Shown here one piece after another: positions 11,418 through 23,479 of a stretch of DNA of 64,000 bases. The stretch's first letter is position 1, and the number at the start of each line of letters is the position of its first letter. The notes beneath the pieces are model-generated. The model worked only from the letters and a program-made list of their open reading frames with translations, was not told where the DNA came from and searched no databases. Made by a program: the position numbers and the translations under genes. This DNA is from Castanea sativa (Eukaryota; Streptophyta; Magnoliopsida; Fagales; Fagaceae): positions 31,717,001-31,781,000 of the forward strand of contig NC_134013.1 in assembly GCF_040712315.1 (NCBI RefSeq). The letters run 5' to 3'.

Positions 11418-12060
11418 TTTTTTTTGGGATAAATGAGCAATCTTATCCAACAACACCAAGTAACACCAAAAGGCTTACAGGGAACCAAAACAACAAAGAG
11501 AACCAAAAACAACCAGCCAGCAACAGAGCTAAGCTAAAACAGTTACAGGCAGTCTCCACAACCAACAGAGAGTTTCATTCATAACAGAATTCTTAAATCG
11601 CATGCAAACTAGCAAGCTAACAATCTAGATCTAATGCCAAAGGTGATAGCCTTGAGAATTTCAACCTTTGTTCTAATTTTTCCGTGGTGCACCCTCAAAT
11701 CCTTGTCAAACCACACCTGGAAAAATAAAGCTGCCCAGGGTAGCCTGCAAATCGTTTTTAGGAGAATCTTCGCAGCTGATTTATAACAGCCCAACTTTCT
11801 TCTAACCAATCTTCCACTGGCCTATATGTAAGACATCTAAGAATTTCCTTCCAAAACCTTCTAGTGATAGAGCACTAAAAAATAAATGGTTCTGAGACTC
11901 AAGTCAACCCTACTCCTGCAGTAAACACAATGAAGATTGTCTTGGTAACCCCACTGAGCCAGCTTTTCTTTAGTGGTCAGTCTATTTCTCACTGCAAGCC
12001 AACTTATGAAAGCATGCTTAGGAGCAAAATGAGAACCCCCTACAAATTCCACCAGCTTTG
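11418..12060 (-). mobile_element. LINE 3' end remnant with zf-RVT domain
   Basis: On the minus strand, 12052-11861 encodes HFAPKHAFISWLAVRNRLTT, KEKLAQWGYQ, then CVYCRS, the zinc-binding region found C-terminal to plant LINE reverse transcriptases. The next segment (11809-11609) continues with RLPWAALFFQVWFDKDLR. A short A-tail (T8 at 11418-11425 on the plus strand) marks the 3' end. The element is strongly 5'-truncated and contains stops. Confidence 0.75.
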
Positions 12061-12101
12061 ATAAATACTAATTGTCCAAAAAAACTTAAGCTATTAAGAA
12101 A

Positions 12102-12225
12102 TGGTGAATTTAATCAATCAACCATTATTCTAACACTCTCCCTCACATGTCATGATAAATTACCGCTTGTTCCAATTAGGATATGGTGAATTTAATCATT
12201 TAACCATTATTTTAGCACGCCTTAT
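12102..12225. repeat. diverged direct repeat, period about 80 bp
   Basis: atggtgaatttaatcaatca at about 12103 recurs as atggtgaatttaatcattta at about 12183, followed in both by accattatt. The segment between carries a ctctccctcacatg phrase often seen beside old copia copies. Origin uncertain. Confidence 0.5.
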
Positions 12226-12794
12226 CCCTATTTTCTCTAATGTCTTCCCATGTCTATTTGCAATTATACTTATGAGAGTTTGTAGGTTTCCATATCACTT
12301 CAACCACTTTACCAAGATGCGCTTCACATAATCTGGATTGAATAAGGACAGAAGCCTCTGACGACTTACTTTACCACGTTGGTACGTACCTAACAAGGCT
12401 AAGACCTCACTCCTCAGCCAGGTAAAAAACAACTATCAAAGGTCTGCAGCAGCATTTATGGCTATGCAGAGAGATTGTGCCTTGATGAATAAAATGAACA
12501 AGGAATAAAGAAAAATATACTAAAAAGATCTTACCCAATGAATAAAACTCTCACTTTTGACATCCAAATGCTAATGTGTACTTTTCAATGTTTTTCATGC
12601 CTCCCTCATTCCTAAATATCCATCTTCAGCTGCATCATTGTTGCAACTCTGTGTAGTTAAATTTCAGCATTAAACAAATCCTTCTTCTTCAGTAGGAGTT
12701 GCCCTTGTGTAAGGGAACAATGCAAATTCTTGTTTTACAGTGCATTTACTTGTTTGAATTGATTTTATCATATTGTTAAATGGCCAAACCAAAG

Positions 12795-12965
12795 AGCTAA
12801 GAGCCTTATGGTTCAGCGACACTGCTTGGTCTCATCCTGGTTGAACCTGAGTTCAAATCCTACCTCGCAAACTTATAAGCAAAAGACAAGAGGGGGCAGA
12901 GGGTTGTTCCCAACCAAACATATCATACACAACTTTTAAGGCCCCCCAATAAATTTCTTATGGGG
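12795..12965 (+). mobile_element. tRNA-derived SINE-like element
   Basis: An A-box-like tggttcagcgac (about 12809) is followed at tRNA-like spacing by the B-box-like gagttcaaatcct (about 12849-12861). This is the internal pol III promoter layout of plant SINE heads. The body continues to about 12960; no clear tail or target duplication is seen. It does not fold as an intact tRNA. Confidence 0.45.
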
Positions 12966-13183
12966 ATTCTTTGAACCATTCACAAGGGAATAACTTGTTA
13001 ACTGATCTAGTCTAATATATATCTACATACACGCCAAGTACAAATTCCATCTTGATGAAAGAAATTCATAGAATCTTCAGACTAATTGACATTTTAGTAA
13101 CATAATAAAAATCTTGCCCCTTATTAATCATACAGCATGAAAGCAATTTTGAGATTTTTATATAAACCAAAAGTACAGAAAAC

Positions 13184-13214
<31 letters not shown>

Positions 13215-13506
13215 CAAGCACAGTTTCTTGTGTATTGTCTCTTAGAACAAAATGTACATAAAATCATCAAGTACGAATTTAAACAAAGGAAGACAAACAA
13301 ATAAAACGTGAAATACACAGCAATCAAAAAGAGCACAAGGCAAAGAAACAACTGTGCAAAAAGAATCAAATACAAGAAACCAAATTGCTATAAAGATGAA
13401 AAGAAATTTGATGGGACTGAGTTAGAATACCTTATTGGAGCTCAAAAGAGAAGCATGGAAATAGGCCATAGAGATCCTCTTCTAAGACTTGTGCATTAAC
13501 TTCACG

Positions 13507-13542
13507 CTTTCAACTTTCAACTTTCAACTTTCAACTTTCAAC
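13507..13542. repeat. (CTTTCAA)5 minisatellite
   Basis: Five near-perfect 7-bp units. The unit is not the plant telomere motif TTTAGGG. Confidence 0.9.
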
Positions 13543-15160
13543 GACTACAACAACACAAGGACGAGGATCAAAGCGTCTTAGATCGTTTTATTGACAACTA
13601 TAACCATGTTGAATTGTTACCCTTCCGAAGCTTTGAACTGTCTGTTTTTATTTTAATAAGGGCTCTTAAGTCATTCAACTTATGGCGGCTATTCCTGAGC
13701 TAAATGCCAGTTTGGTAAAACAGAACATTTGGTCGAATATGCTTTGGGTAGGTACTATGGGCCGAGCCATTAATATGCTATTAATATTTTGTGTACTTGA
13801 AAAAATATGGGCAAAACCTGATTTAGGACCAAAAAGAAAAGGCCTGGACCTGAGACTAAGTTATGACATAATAATAATACTAAATACTAAGTTAAGAGAC
13901 ATTTGGATTGGGTCTTGTGGGACACATAAGGAAACTAATACAGAAGGAGTGGGCTTTTTCTGATTTGAGACTAGATGTGATTGGGATTTGGGAGTTGGGA
14001 GTTGGGACAATCCCATTTAATTGAAGGTGATACATTGAGTAGTAATGGTTGTTGGGCCCAATTTAGGATTCAGAGGTTGGTTTGTCATTTTCTTGGGTCC
14101 CCTAAGATAGTTTACTAAATGTGTCTCATTTATGGTTTGGTTTGGTTTGTGACGATTTAATCATCATTAGAACCGGAAAAACTTCTATACCAGTCACCAT
14201 AATTGTACTCAGATTCAAAAATTAAAATTATATTGCCCTCCACTTCCAAATCCAATTGTAAACCTCCCAATCGTTGAAGTTTCCGTCTATAATACATTGA
14301 AGTACTGGATACAAAACAAATCTTAAGAATGACACTAACCAATCACTTCATTTACTTGAGGGATTGGTAGAGTCCAAGACATGACTCCACAATATTTATA
14401 TGGCTCACTCACTTGGTCCAAATTGTTATAGGCTAGCCAATAAGTGACAACTAGGGGGGCCAACAGAGCAACCACCTAATAAAAGGTACTAAAAAAGAAT
14501 TCCATAGCCGCATTTCCGACCCAAGCATCACAAATATCATTGCATACCAAACTGAAAACAAAGAAATTGGATAAAAAGACTCTCGTTGTCAACAACAAAA
14601 AATCAAAAAGAAAGAGAAAAAGAAAATGATGGGCCAACCATTACCCTCAAAAAGTAAGAGAGTGGCATCAAATATTCCAAAGTTGTGATTGCCACATGAT
14701 TTTCTTAGTAGTTTTATAAGATGAAACACAATTCTTTTATACAAGATCTATGATTCTATATGAGTGTATCGTTTCGTTGCACATTATTTTAAGTAGGGTT
14801 TGGACCAAACATGCATCCACTTTGTCTAAGCAAGACAAACAATTCCGGAGTCATAATATCTTAGCAATTATGAAGAAAAATGGTTATTTGTCACTTAGAA
14901 AATGTGGCATTATTGTTCCTTAAAAAAAAAGAGTGGCATTATTGGCACTACGTTTGGGCATTTCGACCTAGGACCGATGGTTAGCTGTGGCAGCTAACAC
15001 TCAACCAATCATCTTGTACTCTTGGCTTTACTTTTGCTGCATACCTACTCCCTCTGACCTCATAATTAAACTTAGTGCAAGAATGAAGAACACCGAGTGA
15101 GAGTGAATGCATGAATACCTAAATTCCTAATATGGTCATGATAGCTACATGTTGAGTGTT
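13543..15160. other. intergenic spacer, nothing recognised
   Basis: Only short open frames without known motifs, including a 93-codon frame from 13682 that looks fortuitous. Confidence 0.5.
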
Positions 15161-15960
15161 GATGTCCACTTTTGACAAAAGGCCCAGTAGCGAAAGAAAG
15201 CCCAACAATATGAAAAGGATGGGAAGAGAAAATGGTAAAATAAAGATTAGCAAGCCGGAATGGTAATGGTAGGAATAATGGGAAACATGCCCACAAAAAA
15301 ATAATTAGTGGTAAAAAAGAAGCAAATGAGCTGAGGAAGTCCAAAGAATGAAGTAGCAAACTCATGAGAATAATAAGAGATAAAGAAGAAGTAAATAGGC
15401 CGGGGAAACCCAAAAAATGAGTTAATAAATCCATGGGGTTGGCATAAAGGCCAATAAGCCCAAGAGGTAATAAGAGGTAAGGATGTGGTAATTGGGCCAA
15501 GGAAGTCCAAAGGATTTAGCCAAAGCCCATAGGAGTAAAAGAGATAAAGAAGAGGAAAATAGACCGAGAAAGCCTAAGGAATGAAATGGGTCAAGGAAGC
15601 CCAAAGAATGAAATGGGCTAGCATAGTAGGAATGTGGCCCCAATAGAGCCCAAAAGAGGTAAGAATGTAAAAAGTGGGCTAGCCCAGCAGGAATGTTGGC
15701 CAGTAAAGTCCAAAAGAGGGATGTAAAAAATGGACTGGCAAGAGCCTCAGCCCATAAGCCTAAGGGTATCAATGAAATAAAAAGTGATGTCACAGCATGA
15801 GCAGTGTAGTGGCATGGCAAGATCGTCAGCCAAGAAGACCACGAATATAGAAAGAAGAGGACATGGGCTAGGAGAAGGCCTACACCTAAGCAATGCTTAG
15901 TCCAAAGAGGAGATGAAAAGTAGAGAACGTAAGCCCAAAGGCCCATGTATCTTTCACACC
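15161..15960. repeat. purine-rich degenerate repeat domain, possibly retrotransposon-derived
   Basis: On the plus strand the text is dominated by A and G and built from recurring phrases such as ggaagcccaaagaatgaaat and gggccaaggaagtccaaagg, in units of about 30-60 bp that are heavily diverged. The long hydrophobic frames on the minus strand simply reflect this composition. A tataagaggg box at about 16119 and a leader-like sequence to its right could belong to an old LTR. Confidence 0.45.
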
Positions 15961-16299
15961 ACAAGAGTTAAAAAGTCACCAGAACGTACAACAGAATCAA
16001 ACAAACGCAGAGGCAATGGCAAATGCGTGAAGACCAGAAAAGTAATAGATTCAGATGGCCCAGACACCACCTACTTGTACCCAGCCAATACAGGAGAGGT
16101 GGGCCACAAGTCAAGGGTATAAGAGGGTGTGGTCTGGCAGTAGGGAAAAAGGGGAAGCCTATTTTGGAGTTCTCACTCAAACTTCTTTGGAGAAAAATGT
16201 CCTGCTGAGAAGACATTTCATCCAAAAGAAGTAAATATGAGCTGGAACCACTAAATGCATGTCATAGAGGCAAATAAAAGAGAGGTTTAACCCTTATCT

Positions 16300-16378
16300 A
16301 GATGAAAGTATTTATATTAATACTTTAATAGTTGAGGGTGGAGGGACCTGAACCTTAGATGGTGCCCATTGAGCTATA
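16300..16378 (-). mobile_element. SINE-like remnant
   Basis: On the minus strand TAGCTCAATGGGCA (a good tRNA A-box) is followed by AGGTTCAGGTCCC (B-box-like), then CCTCCACCCTCAACTATTAA. The boxes are closer together than in an intact tRNA, suggesting a small deletion. Confidence 0.45.
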
Positions 16379-16454
16379 AAGGGCATTTTAAATACTTTGA
16401 TCACATGAAAAGAGTGTTTAAAGTAGATTGTTTTCTATGAGTGATGGAACTCAT

Positions 16455-16497
16455 AATAACTCACTTTTATGTGCATGCAACATAAAAGTGAGTTATT
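16455..16497. repeat. perfect 18-bp inverted repeat with 7-nt loop
   Basis: aataactcacttttatgt (16455-16472) is exactly complementary to acataaaagtgagttatt (16480-16497). The loop is gcatgca. Confidence 0.95.
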
Positions 16498-18590
16498 AAA
16501 ATTAAAAAAAAATTAAGTGTGTGAAAGGGAACTTCTCTCCACTCACATACAAAATAATAGTTGAGGTGTTCATTTTTTTTTTTTTGTGCTAGCTTCATCA
16601 TTCTCCTAACTATATCAGCGATTAGCAAATGCATAACATCATTAGACAACACCCATGCTTCAAATTGGGATGAAGGTAAAATTTTCACATTAAACCCAAA
16701 AAAAAAAAAACTTTGATCATGTGCTACATTGCTTGCAATTAGGCTAGTATTGATAATACAAATAGAATGAAGCAATTATGTACGTAGTAACAATACAAAG
16801 AGATTTCTCTTAGCATATTCTTGCTAAGATAGTTTTAGGTATCTAATCAATAATTAGAGTAAATTAAATTTTTTTAAGCTAATGTAAATTAAGTTTAGAT
16901 TAGATAATTAATGAATCTATAGATAAAGTCATGTGCTAGTCTCACCCACATAAATTTACTCGCATGATTTTATTTTACTGGTAAATAGAGTGACAAGAAA
17001 TCAATAATGGCATCTCTGTCAGTGTTTATTTGCCCTTCATATTTGTTGTTCTAGTGACGAGAATGTATAAAGCATTAAAACACGGTCACCAATTAAAGAG
17101 ATTGATTACAAAGTTACAATCAAATCAACGAGGATAAATTAAAGTACTACACAAGAATTTCTTTAAAAACTATTTGTTGTGCGCTCAAAGAATTAATAAG
17201 CACAGTATTTAGTTTGCGAGGCTTTGCAACCATTGAATGAAAGGAAGTAATGTTTATTACTATATCCTTCTTGCTTATTCAGATTCCATATTTGGTTGGT
17301 ATATTGTTTTCATATCCAAACATTAATATTAACCTACTATATGTGATTTGTTGTAAAAATATAGTAAATTTGCCTCTCTATTTTTTTTGTTCTCATTTTT
17401 GTTTTCAATGCATAAAAAATTTGAGAATAAAAACAGATTATGAAAGCAAAAATAAGTTTAGTGGCATTTTCATTAAAAAAAAAACTGAAAATTGCGGGAA
17501 AAGATTATGAGCATATCGGTGAAAAAAGTAGCTTTTTTTTTTTTCATATGCAAGAATCAAGTGTCAATTAGGGTACCCACTGTTTTATGCTCTCAAATTC
17601 AAAAAATAGATTAAAAAAATGAAAACAAAATATGAATTATTGGAGAGGAACCAACAGGAATATTCCAAATAGTATTGCAATTAGTCCTCTGAACTAAAAA
17701 CAACACCAACAACAGCATTAACAATATTAGTTTAACATAAAATTAAGCACAAATTTTCTATTACAAAACAAAGAAGGAACTTTAACGTAAACTTTATAGT
17801 TGCAATCCTAGACGACAGCAATTGCCACTTGAGCTGAAGTTCAGGCACCCTCTCCAACTGTAGGGCCTTTGACTAACTTTTGAAACTTGAAAGATTACTG
17901 CCCTTTGGAAAAGTTGGCGTAAATCCCTCTCAACTTTTGTACATCTCGGCGCAATGAAGCTTTATCTACATATTTATAATGATTTTTCTTAGTATCTTTT
18001 TCGTTTCACAACAGAATGAAATACATATTTTATATAATTAATATTCACATCTTTTTACATATTTTAGTGTATTTTCTCGGTACAACATCTTTCTCCAAGT
18101 AGGGCTATGGAGTAAAGGCTAGGTTAGCATATTTCTTGTGGTAGGAAAACTATACACGACCTATAAAATCCAAATTTGAGATTCCATCCCCATTATTAAG
18201 CCTTCAAGTTCCAGACATGACAAGATTTTCATGGCTTTATATATATATAAGGATGGCCAGATCTGTTCAACTCACCAAGTTCAGTTCGGATCGAGGAGGA
18301 CCCTTCAACGCTTTGTGCTTTACTAATTTTGGGTTTGTGCATGCACAAGAGACAGTGTACCCACGCCAGAAAAATGAATCCCAAATGTGACTAGTGAATA
18401 GTGTTGACTATTGAGTAAGAAGTAAAGGGTATACCGTCAATAAATTTAGGGACACACCTAATTTTGCATTATGTTAAAGTGATCAATTTTAAATAGTTGA
18501 CATTTTTTGCTTATTATTTTTTACATGGATTCTATCACTTTTTGTCTATTATTCATAATTGACAACTTCAAAATATTTTGACATTGAGTA
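16498..18590. other. AT-rich spacer, nothing recognised
   Basis: Poly(T) and poly(A) runs and scattered short frames; no gene or element boundary could be supported. Confidence 0.5.
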
Positions 18591-18605
18591 TGTTGGTATA
18601 CAATT

Positions 18606-19037
18606 TTTTTTTTTTTTTTGGGTGTAGAATAGGAAATGCATTAATAGACATTACTAAAAAAACAACATATTACAACATAAAATCACTAGATTGATTGGCA
18701 TTCATTCTAGCTAACCCATCAGCACATCTATTAGTTTTATGAAATCCACGACGAATGTAAACTTAGGGGGAAGTTGGAAAACCAAATATTTGCAGTCATC
18801 TATAGTAGATAGATAAAACATCAATGTTAGATTAATTAGGATTAGCTATCAAATCAATAATAGCTTTGCATTTAATTCTATCTCTATAACCATTAAATGA
18901 AGATTTTGATGCATGAAAAATCCATTATGCAACTAAAAAACTAATAGTTATACTCATTTTTCAATAAAATCCACTAATCCAGACAACAGAATCTTGATCA
19001 CAGATAATGCCGCAGCCCCTAGCCAACCCCCCCGGAT
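18606..19037 (-). mobile_element. 5'-truncated LINE (RNase H end) with target-site duplication
   Basis: Read on the minus strand from 19037, the sequence shows a decayed RNase H ending with FHKTNRCADGLARMNANQSS, the usual last conserved block of plant LINE ORF2. A poly(A) tail follows (poly(T) at 18605-18620 on the plus strand). The insert is flanked by 15-bp direct repeats, tgttggtatacaatt (18591-18605) and tgttggtataaaatt (19038-19052), differing at one base. This defines the insertion precisely. Several stops are present. Confidence 0.88.
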
Positions 19038-19675
19038 TGTTGGTATAAAATTACAATCTCCACTTAAAACCTTCCATTTTTTTTTTTTTTTTTTTTTTGA
19101 GAATCAATTCCTTTCAATCTAAGAGCTACGTTCATATTTATTAATAAGGCCAAAGAACACATGGACTAAGAGGTACGCACAGATGGTTAGGCCCATTAAA
19201 GATTTTGGAGTTAGTTTGTCAGTTTCCTAGCTAGGGGACCCTTTTTAAAGTACTTAGCAAAGATATAATAATATCACTCATCACAAGGAAGGTCCACATA
19301 TCAGACGGTTGCAATCAATTATCATATTAACTCCAACGAGGAAAGTTGCTCTAACTTCAAAGTTATTATTATCAGTCCTTATCCCTCATGTATAAAACTT
19401 TTCTTTTGTTCATGGGGGTGAAAACAGCTTAAGATCTAACGGCTGAGAGTTCACCAAAATCGAGTTGAATACTGATAAGAGGTCAAAGCTTTACAACTAA
19501 AGTGAGACACGTCCAAAATGGGCTTGGGTCCCCCTTTTTTTCTTTTCTTTTTTTTATTATCTGATAGTAACTAGTCCTTTTCTTCAGTGAAGGTAATTAG
19601 AGTGAACCCAGAGGCCTCTACTGTAGTCTACAGTATACAGACACAGAATACACCCAAACCTCGGCTTCAAAATTT

Positions 19676-19760
19676 AAGAGCTTGCATGCTTTCTTTGTCT
19701 CTTTTTTTTTTTTTTTTTTTTTTTTGAAAATCAAGAGCTTGGATGCTTTTTGTGCTCTTT
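19676..19760. repeat. poly(T)24 flanked by about 28-bp direct repeats
   Basis: aagagcttgcatgctttctt (from 19676) and aagagcttggatgctttttg (from 19733) flank a T tract plus gaaaatc. This is the layout expected of an extremely 5'-truncated retroposon in minus orientation. Confidence 0.65.
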
Positions 19761-19984
19761 AAAATCTTTAATGCACGGTTTAGTCCAACTTTTTTATTTT
19801 TTACTTTTAGCCCCCCTTCCAGGAAATTTCCTAGACTCCCTGTGATGATGTGATCTCCTTGGTCCAGTTACAGCTTATAACCATAGAACTATAGTGAAAT
19901 CTAAAGCTTTTTTTTGAGAAGCAAAAAAAATCAAACATGACAACAAAAATTAAAACATCAAAAGATACAATTAATATCAAATTA

Positions 19985-20025
19985 TCAATCAACTAGCTTT
20001 TTTTTTTTGGTAAGGTCAATCAACT
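19985..20025. repeat. poly(T)11 flanked by 10-bp direct repeats
   Basis: tcaatcaact occurs at 19985-19994 and 20016-20025, with agc, a T run and ggtaagg between. Confidence 0.55.
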
Positions 20026-20561
20026 GCTAATATATATTTTATATTTTTATAAAATTGGAATATAAACGTACAGAGAATGTTCAAATTCGTATATAAAATT
20101 TGAATATGTATTTCATACTTATATAATTTTGTATATAGGTTCGTCTTATTTTCAGTACTTTTTTAACTGAAATCTATTTTTGTTTTAATGAAAAATTGTT
20201 ACATCACCCACTAACTAAATAAAATGTGAAAATTAAAATTTATTACCACTTACCATTGTATATTTATAACAAAATGAGACCTTCAGCTATAAAGTATTAG
20301 ACTTAAGCCAAACCCTATATATAAATATAATCATAATAAATATTTATTAATAATTATCTTAATTTTAAATTTTCATATTTAAACAAAAAATAAATTAAAG
20401 TTTTGAAATAATTATTAAATTAAATATTCTAATGCATTGAATGAATTATTGACTAGTATATATATATAAACAAGCTCGGTTGCGTGAGCTTGTTATCATT
20501 GAGCTAATAGAGTTTCACTGGCTCAAACAATTGGTCAGAATGAGAAAATCCAAAATCTACC

Positions 20562-20603
20562 GTACAAAGTGTTTTTTTTTTTTTTTTTTAGTACAGAGTG
20601 TTT
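20562..20603. repeat. poly(T)18 flanked by 13-bp direct repeats
   Basis: gtacaaagtgttt (20562-20574) and gtacagagtgttt (20591-20603) flank a T tract; one mismatch. Confidence 0.65.
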
Positions 20604-21009
20604 GTTTGAGCTTACAATAACTACTTATGTATATTTTTCTTAAGACTCAACTATTGTTTTATTGAGCTTATTTTCATTTTCTTAGTTTATTTATTAAAAA
20701 AATAAATAGTATTTAGAGAAAAATAAAGTTGTTTTTATTTTTTTTCTTTTTTTTATAAAAAAAAAAACCTCTACAGCATAAAATAAGATGGAGGTTCTTT
20801 ATTTATTTAGTTTAGCTGATTTTTATCCTATAAGAAAATGTAAAATTGTTTGAAGTCTTGCCTTTTTCAAGGTATATTGCCCAACTTATTTCCCCATCAG
20901 AATGTGGGAAACAAATGGAATAAAATTGATCTCTAAGAGATATTTCATATATTCTTTCTGAAGTTCAGTAAAGGAAATGGAATGGTTGGAAGAGAATGCT
21001 CATTCCATT

Positions 21010-21702
21010 TGTGGGGAGTAAAAGGGCCAAGGTGGGCACATGGGCCTTTGGACTGTAGCATGGAGGGCCGACCTGCTCCAGAATTAAATTCTACAAATTG
21101 GCCTATACGCCGAGGGTCTGAGGATATAGCCAAGGATAAGCTTCTCCTCGGACAGGCCCAAGAGAGCTCAAAGCTTCATTATGAAGGTCAAAGCACAACT
21201 CTGGAAAGACCAATGGTTAAAGGGGGAAACCCTGAACCTTCTCGATGCACCAGTGTTAAGGAAAATATCAAGAGCAAAGGCTGCCACCTCCGCATTAAAG
21301 ACTCTGCATCTACCTTCCTGGCCGCATTAATGGGGAAGTGACTCCTGAACAGTAGGGCTGAGACTTCTAGTCACTGGCCAAAAGGCATCAAGGAAGGAAG
21401 TATTTAAAGGGGGTGAAGGCCAAAGAGAAAGGGGAAAGGAACTAAAAAAAGAGAATTAAGAACTGTAACCTTGAAAGAAGAAAGAGAATTAATACAAAAA
21501 TAGTCATCGGCTCACGTCCGAGGAGATCTATTTGCAATTATCGTTTATTGTCTATAAGTATTTGAAACTTCTAGTCTATTATCAAATTCTCAGTACTTCT
21601 AACCTAGGTTCGAAACTCACACTCTACAAATCTCATTGTTTAAGGCTCATTGGGTCTGAGCCCGTAGTTGTCTTTGGGTCCAGGTGCAATTGTGCACTTA
21701 CA
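21010..21702 (+). mobile_element. solo LTR (693 bp) with perfect 5-bp target-site duplication
   Basis: The element begins TGTGGGGAGT, ends GTGCACTTACA and is flanked by ccatt on both sides (21005-21009 and 21703-21707). A TATA-like tatttaaag at about 21401 and the leader phrase attaagaactgt fit an LTR in plus orientation. No internal region is present, so it is a solo LTR from LTR-LTR recombination. It interrupts a ggaatgg/ccattc-rich sequence resembling the MITE at 57658-58189. Confidence 0.88.
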
Positions 21703-22352
21703 CCATTCTCTATCAATCTGTTCCCTTCTAAAAAATTTTTAATAAAAAACAAGAGAAGCGCTTGTTCAGTTACAACTTGTTTAGGAAGGATAAGAGGTAG
21801 AAATGAATGGAATGATAAAAAAAATTATATATATAAAATAAACCTTTTTAGGTATATTCATTCTTCATTCCCTTATTTTTCATGCCCTTTTATGTTTTAC
21901 AAACGGGTCATGTTAATAAATGTCCTTAAGGCAATTATTAATAAACCATAATAGAAAAGTTTTAATACTACTTTCATAAAAAAATATAAAAAATTGTTAA
22001 CAACAATTATTATTTTATCATTTTTTCAATAAAAATATTTCTAAAAATTGTTCCTACACCATTGCCCCAAAGGCATTGATTAACATTTCCCTTTACAAAT
22101 TTCATGTGATTCACCTCTCTTAAAATTGTCTTGCTTTATCCATTTCAAATATATGCTCTCTCACATCTAGGTATCTCTTATTCTAATAACAACAACAGCA
22201 ACAATAACATGCCCAAAGTTTATATTATATTTCAGGTTGGATCCCAAGTTTTTAATTTTGATAATTAAAGTCTCAAATTTATGATGTTGTTTAATTCTAA
22301 GTCATTTGTCTTTGTTATTCATGGCTATAACATGGTATAAAAGCATGAAGCC

Positions 22353-23095
22353 TGTGGGAGGGGGAGCCTGAAGAAATAGGATTGTCAAATGGATTCAACC
22401 CAAGAAGCAACTGAGTTCGACTATTCTTCAGATCAGGCCTAGCACAATCAGGATAGTCCAGTCAGTGAAACCGAGGACATAAGGTTGAAAGCTAAGGAAG
22501 GAAGTAGTGGCATGCAAGCAAGGGAATGAGGAAGCTTCCAGATAAAGCATCCATCACATACCCATTTAATGCACTATACTAACTCAGCCCGCCACATTAA
22601 TGACATAATGACCCTTGAACAATGCCCCCACAGCCTACAGTTTACTCTACCACCACCAGCAAAGCAGCAATAGGACAAGTATCTAAGGAGGGATCAACAA
22701 TCATCCAAGTGTAAGACTGGGATGTAATCCAAGCAACTATAAATAGGAAGGAAGATCCTCTTGGAAGGGGGATCAGAAAAACTAAGAGGGAAGAAAGAGA
22801 AAAATTGAGAGAAAGAAATTAAGAACTGTGAAATCGAGAAGTATATATCCTAACAGTTGTTGCTCCTCGACCAGCCAAGGGAAGGACTTGAATAGGAATC
22901 TCTATCTCCTTGTTATTATTCTCTACTAAAATTGTTGTCTTGGCCAATTTTTCTTACTTTAAATTACCAAACCAAAGCTACCAAGGCTTGAAGGGTTGAC
23001 CTTGACAATCCACCTCTACAAATTAGTTTTATCGGGCCTCCATTCTAGCCCATTCTTATCTAGATTGGGTTGGATTGTTTGTTTCGGCCCCTACA
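22353..23095 (+). mobile_element. solo LTR (743 bp) with perfect 5-bp target-site duplication
   Basis: Begins TGTGGGAGGG, ends CGGCCCCTACA and is flanked by aagcc at 22348-22352 and 23096-23100. The box tataaatagg at about 22739 and the phrase aattaagaactgtg match the layout of the solo LTR at 21010-21702, so the two belong to related families. Confidence 0.88.
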
Positions 23096-23479
23096 AAGCC
23101 ATTTATTAAACTTTGTGTTTTACTTAATTTTATTTATAAATCGATTTGGCAACTACTGAATAATAATGGTAGAGAGAAAAAATTTGGCTTAGAGTAAAGT
23201 GAGAAACAGATTGCCAAAAAATTACAATTGATTAGTCGGGTGAAGCACAAAATTCTTATAAACACTTTCCCCTTTTTCTCTACTCCACTATTTCCTAGAA
23301 TAATATGCATAAATAAAAAATGGGGATGAATATGGGATTGAAATTGAAACAGTTTCATAACTTTACGACTTTAATTACTTAACAAAATTAAAAACCTAGA
23401 ATATAATATGAAATGTGATAGAACTTTTGCCCCTTTAATAATAATATTACTAATAACAACAATAACAATAACTAGGTGC

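Noticed and set aside
13507..13542. 7-bp repeat considered as interstitial telomere
   Set aside because: The unit CTTTCAA is not TTTAGGG or its complement.
13682..13963. 93-codon open frame beginning MAAIPELNASL
   Set aside because: No recognisable domain, no splice or promoter context, and surrounding DNA is ordinary AT-rich spacer.
15422..15964. 180-codon open frame on the minus strand, predicted very hydrophobic
   Set aside because: Product of a purine-rich degenerate repeat. The amino-acid pattern simply repeats the DNA phrase and has no ordered membrane segments or known motif.
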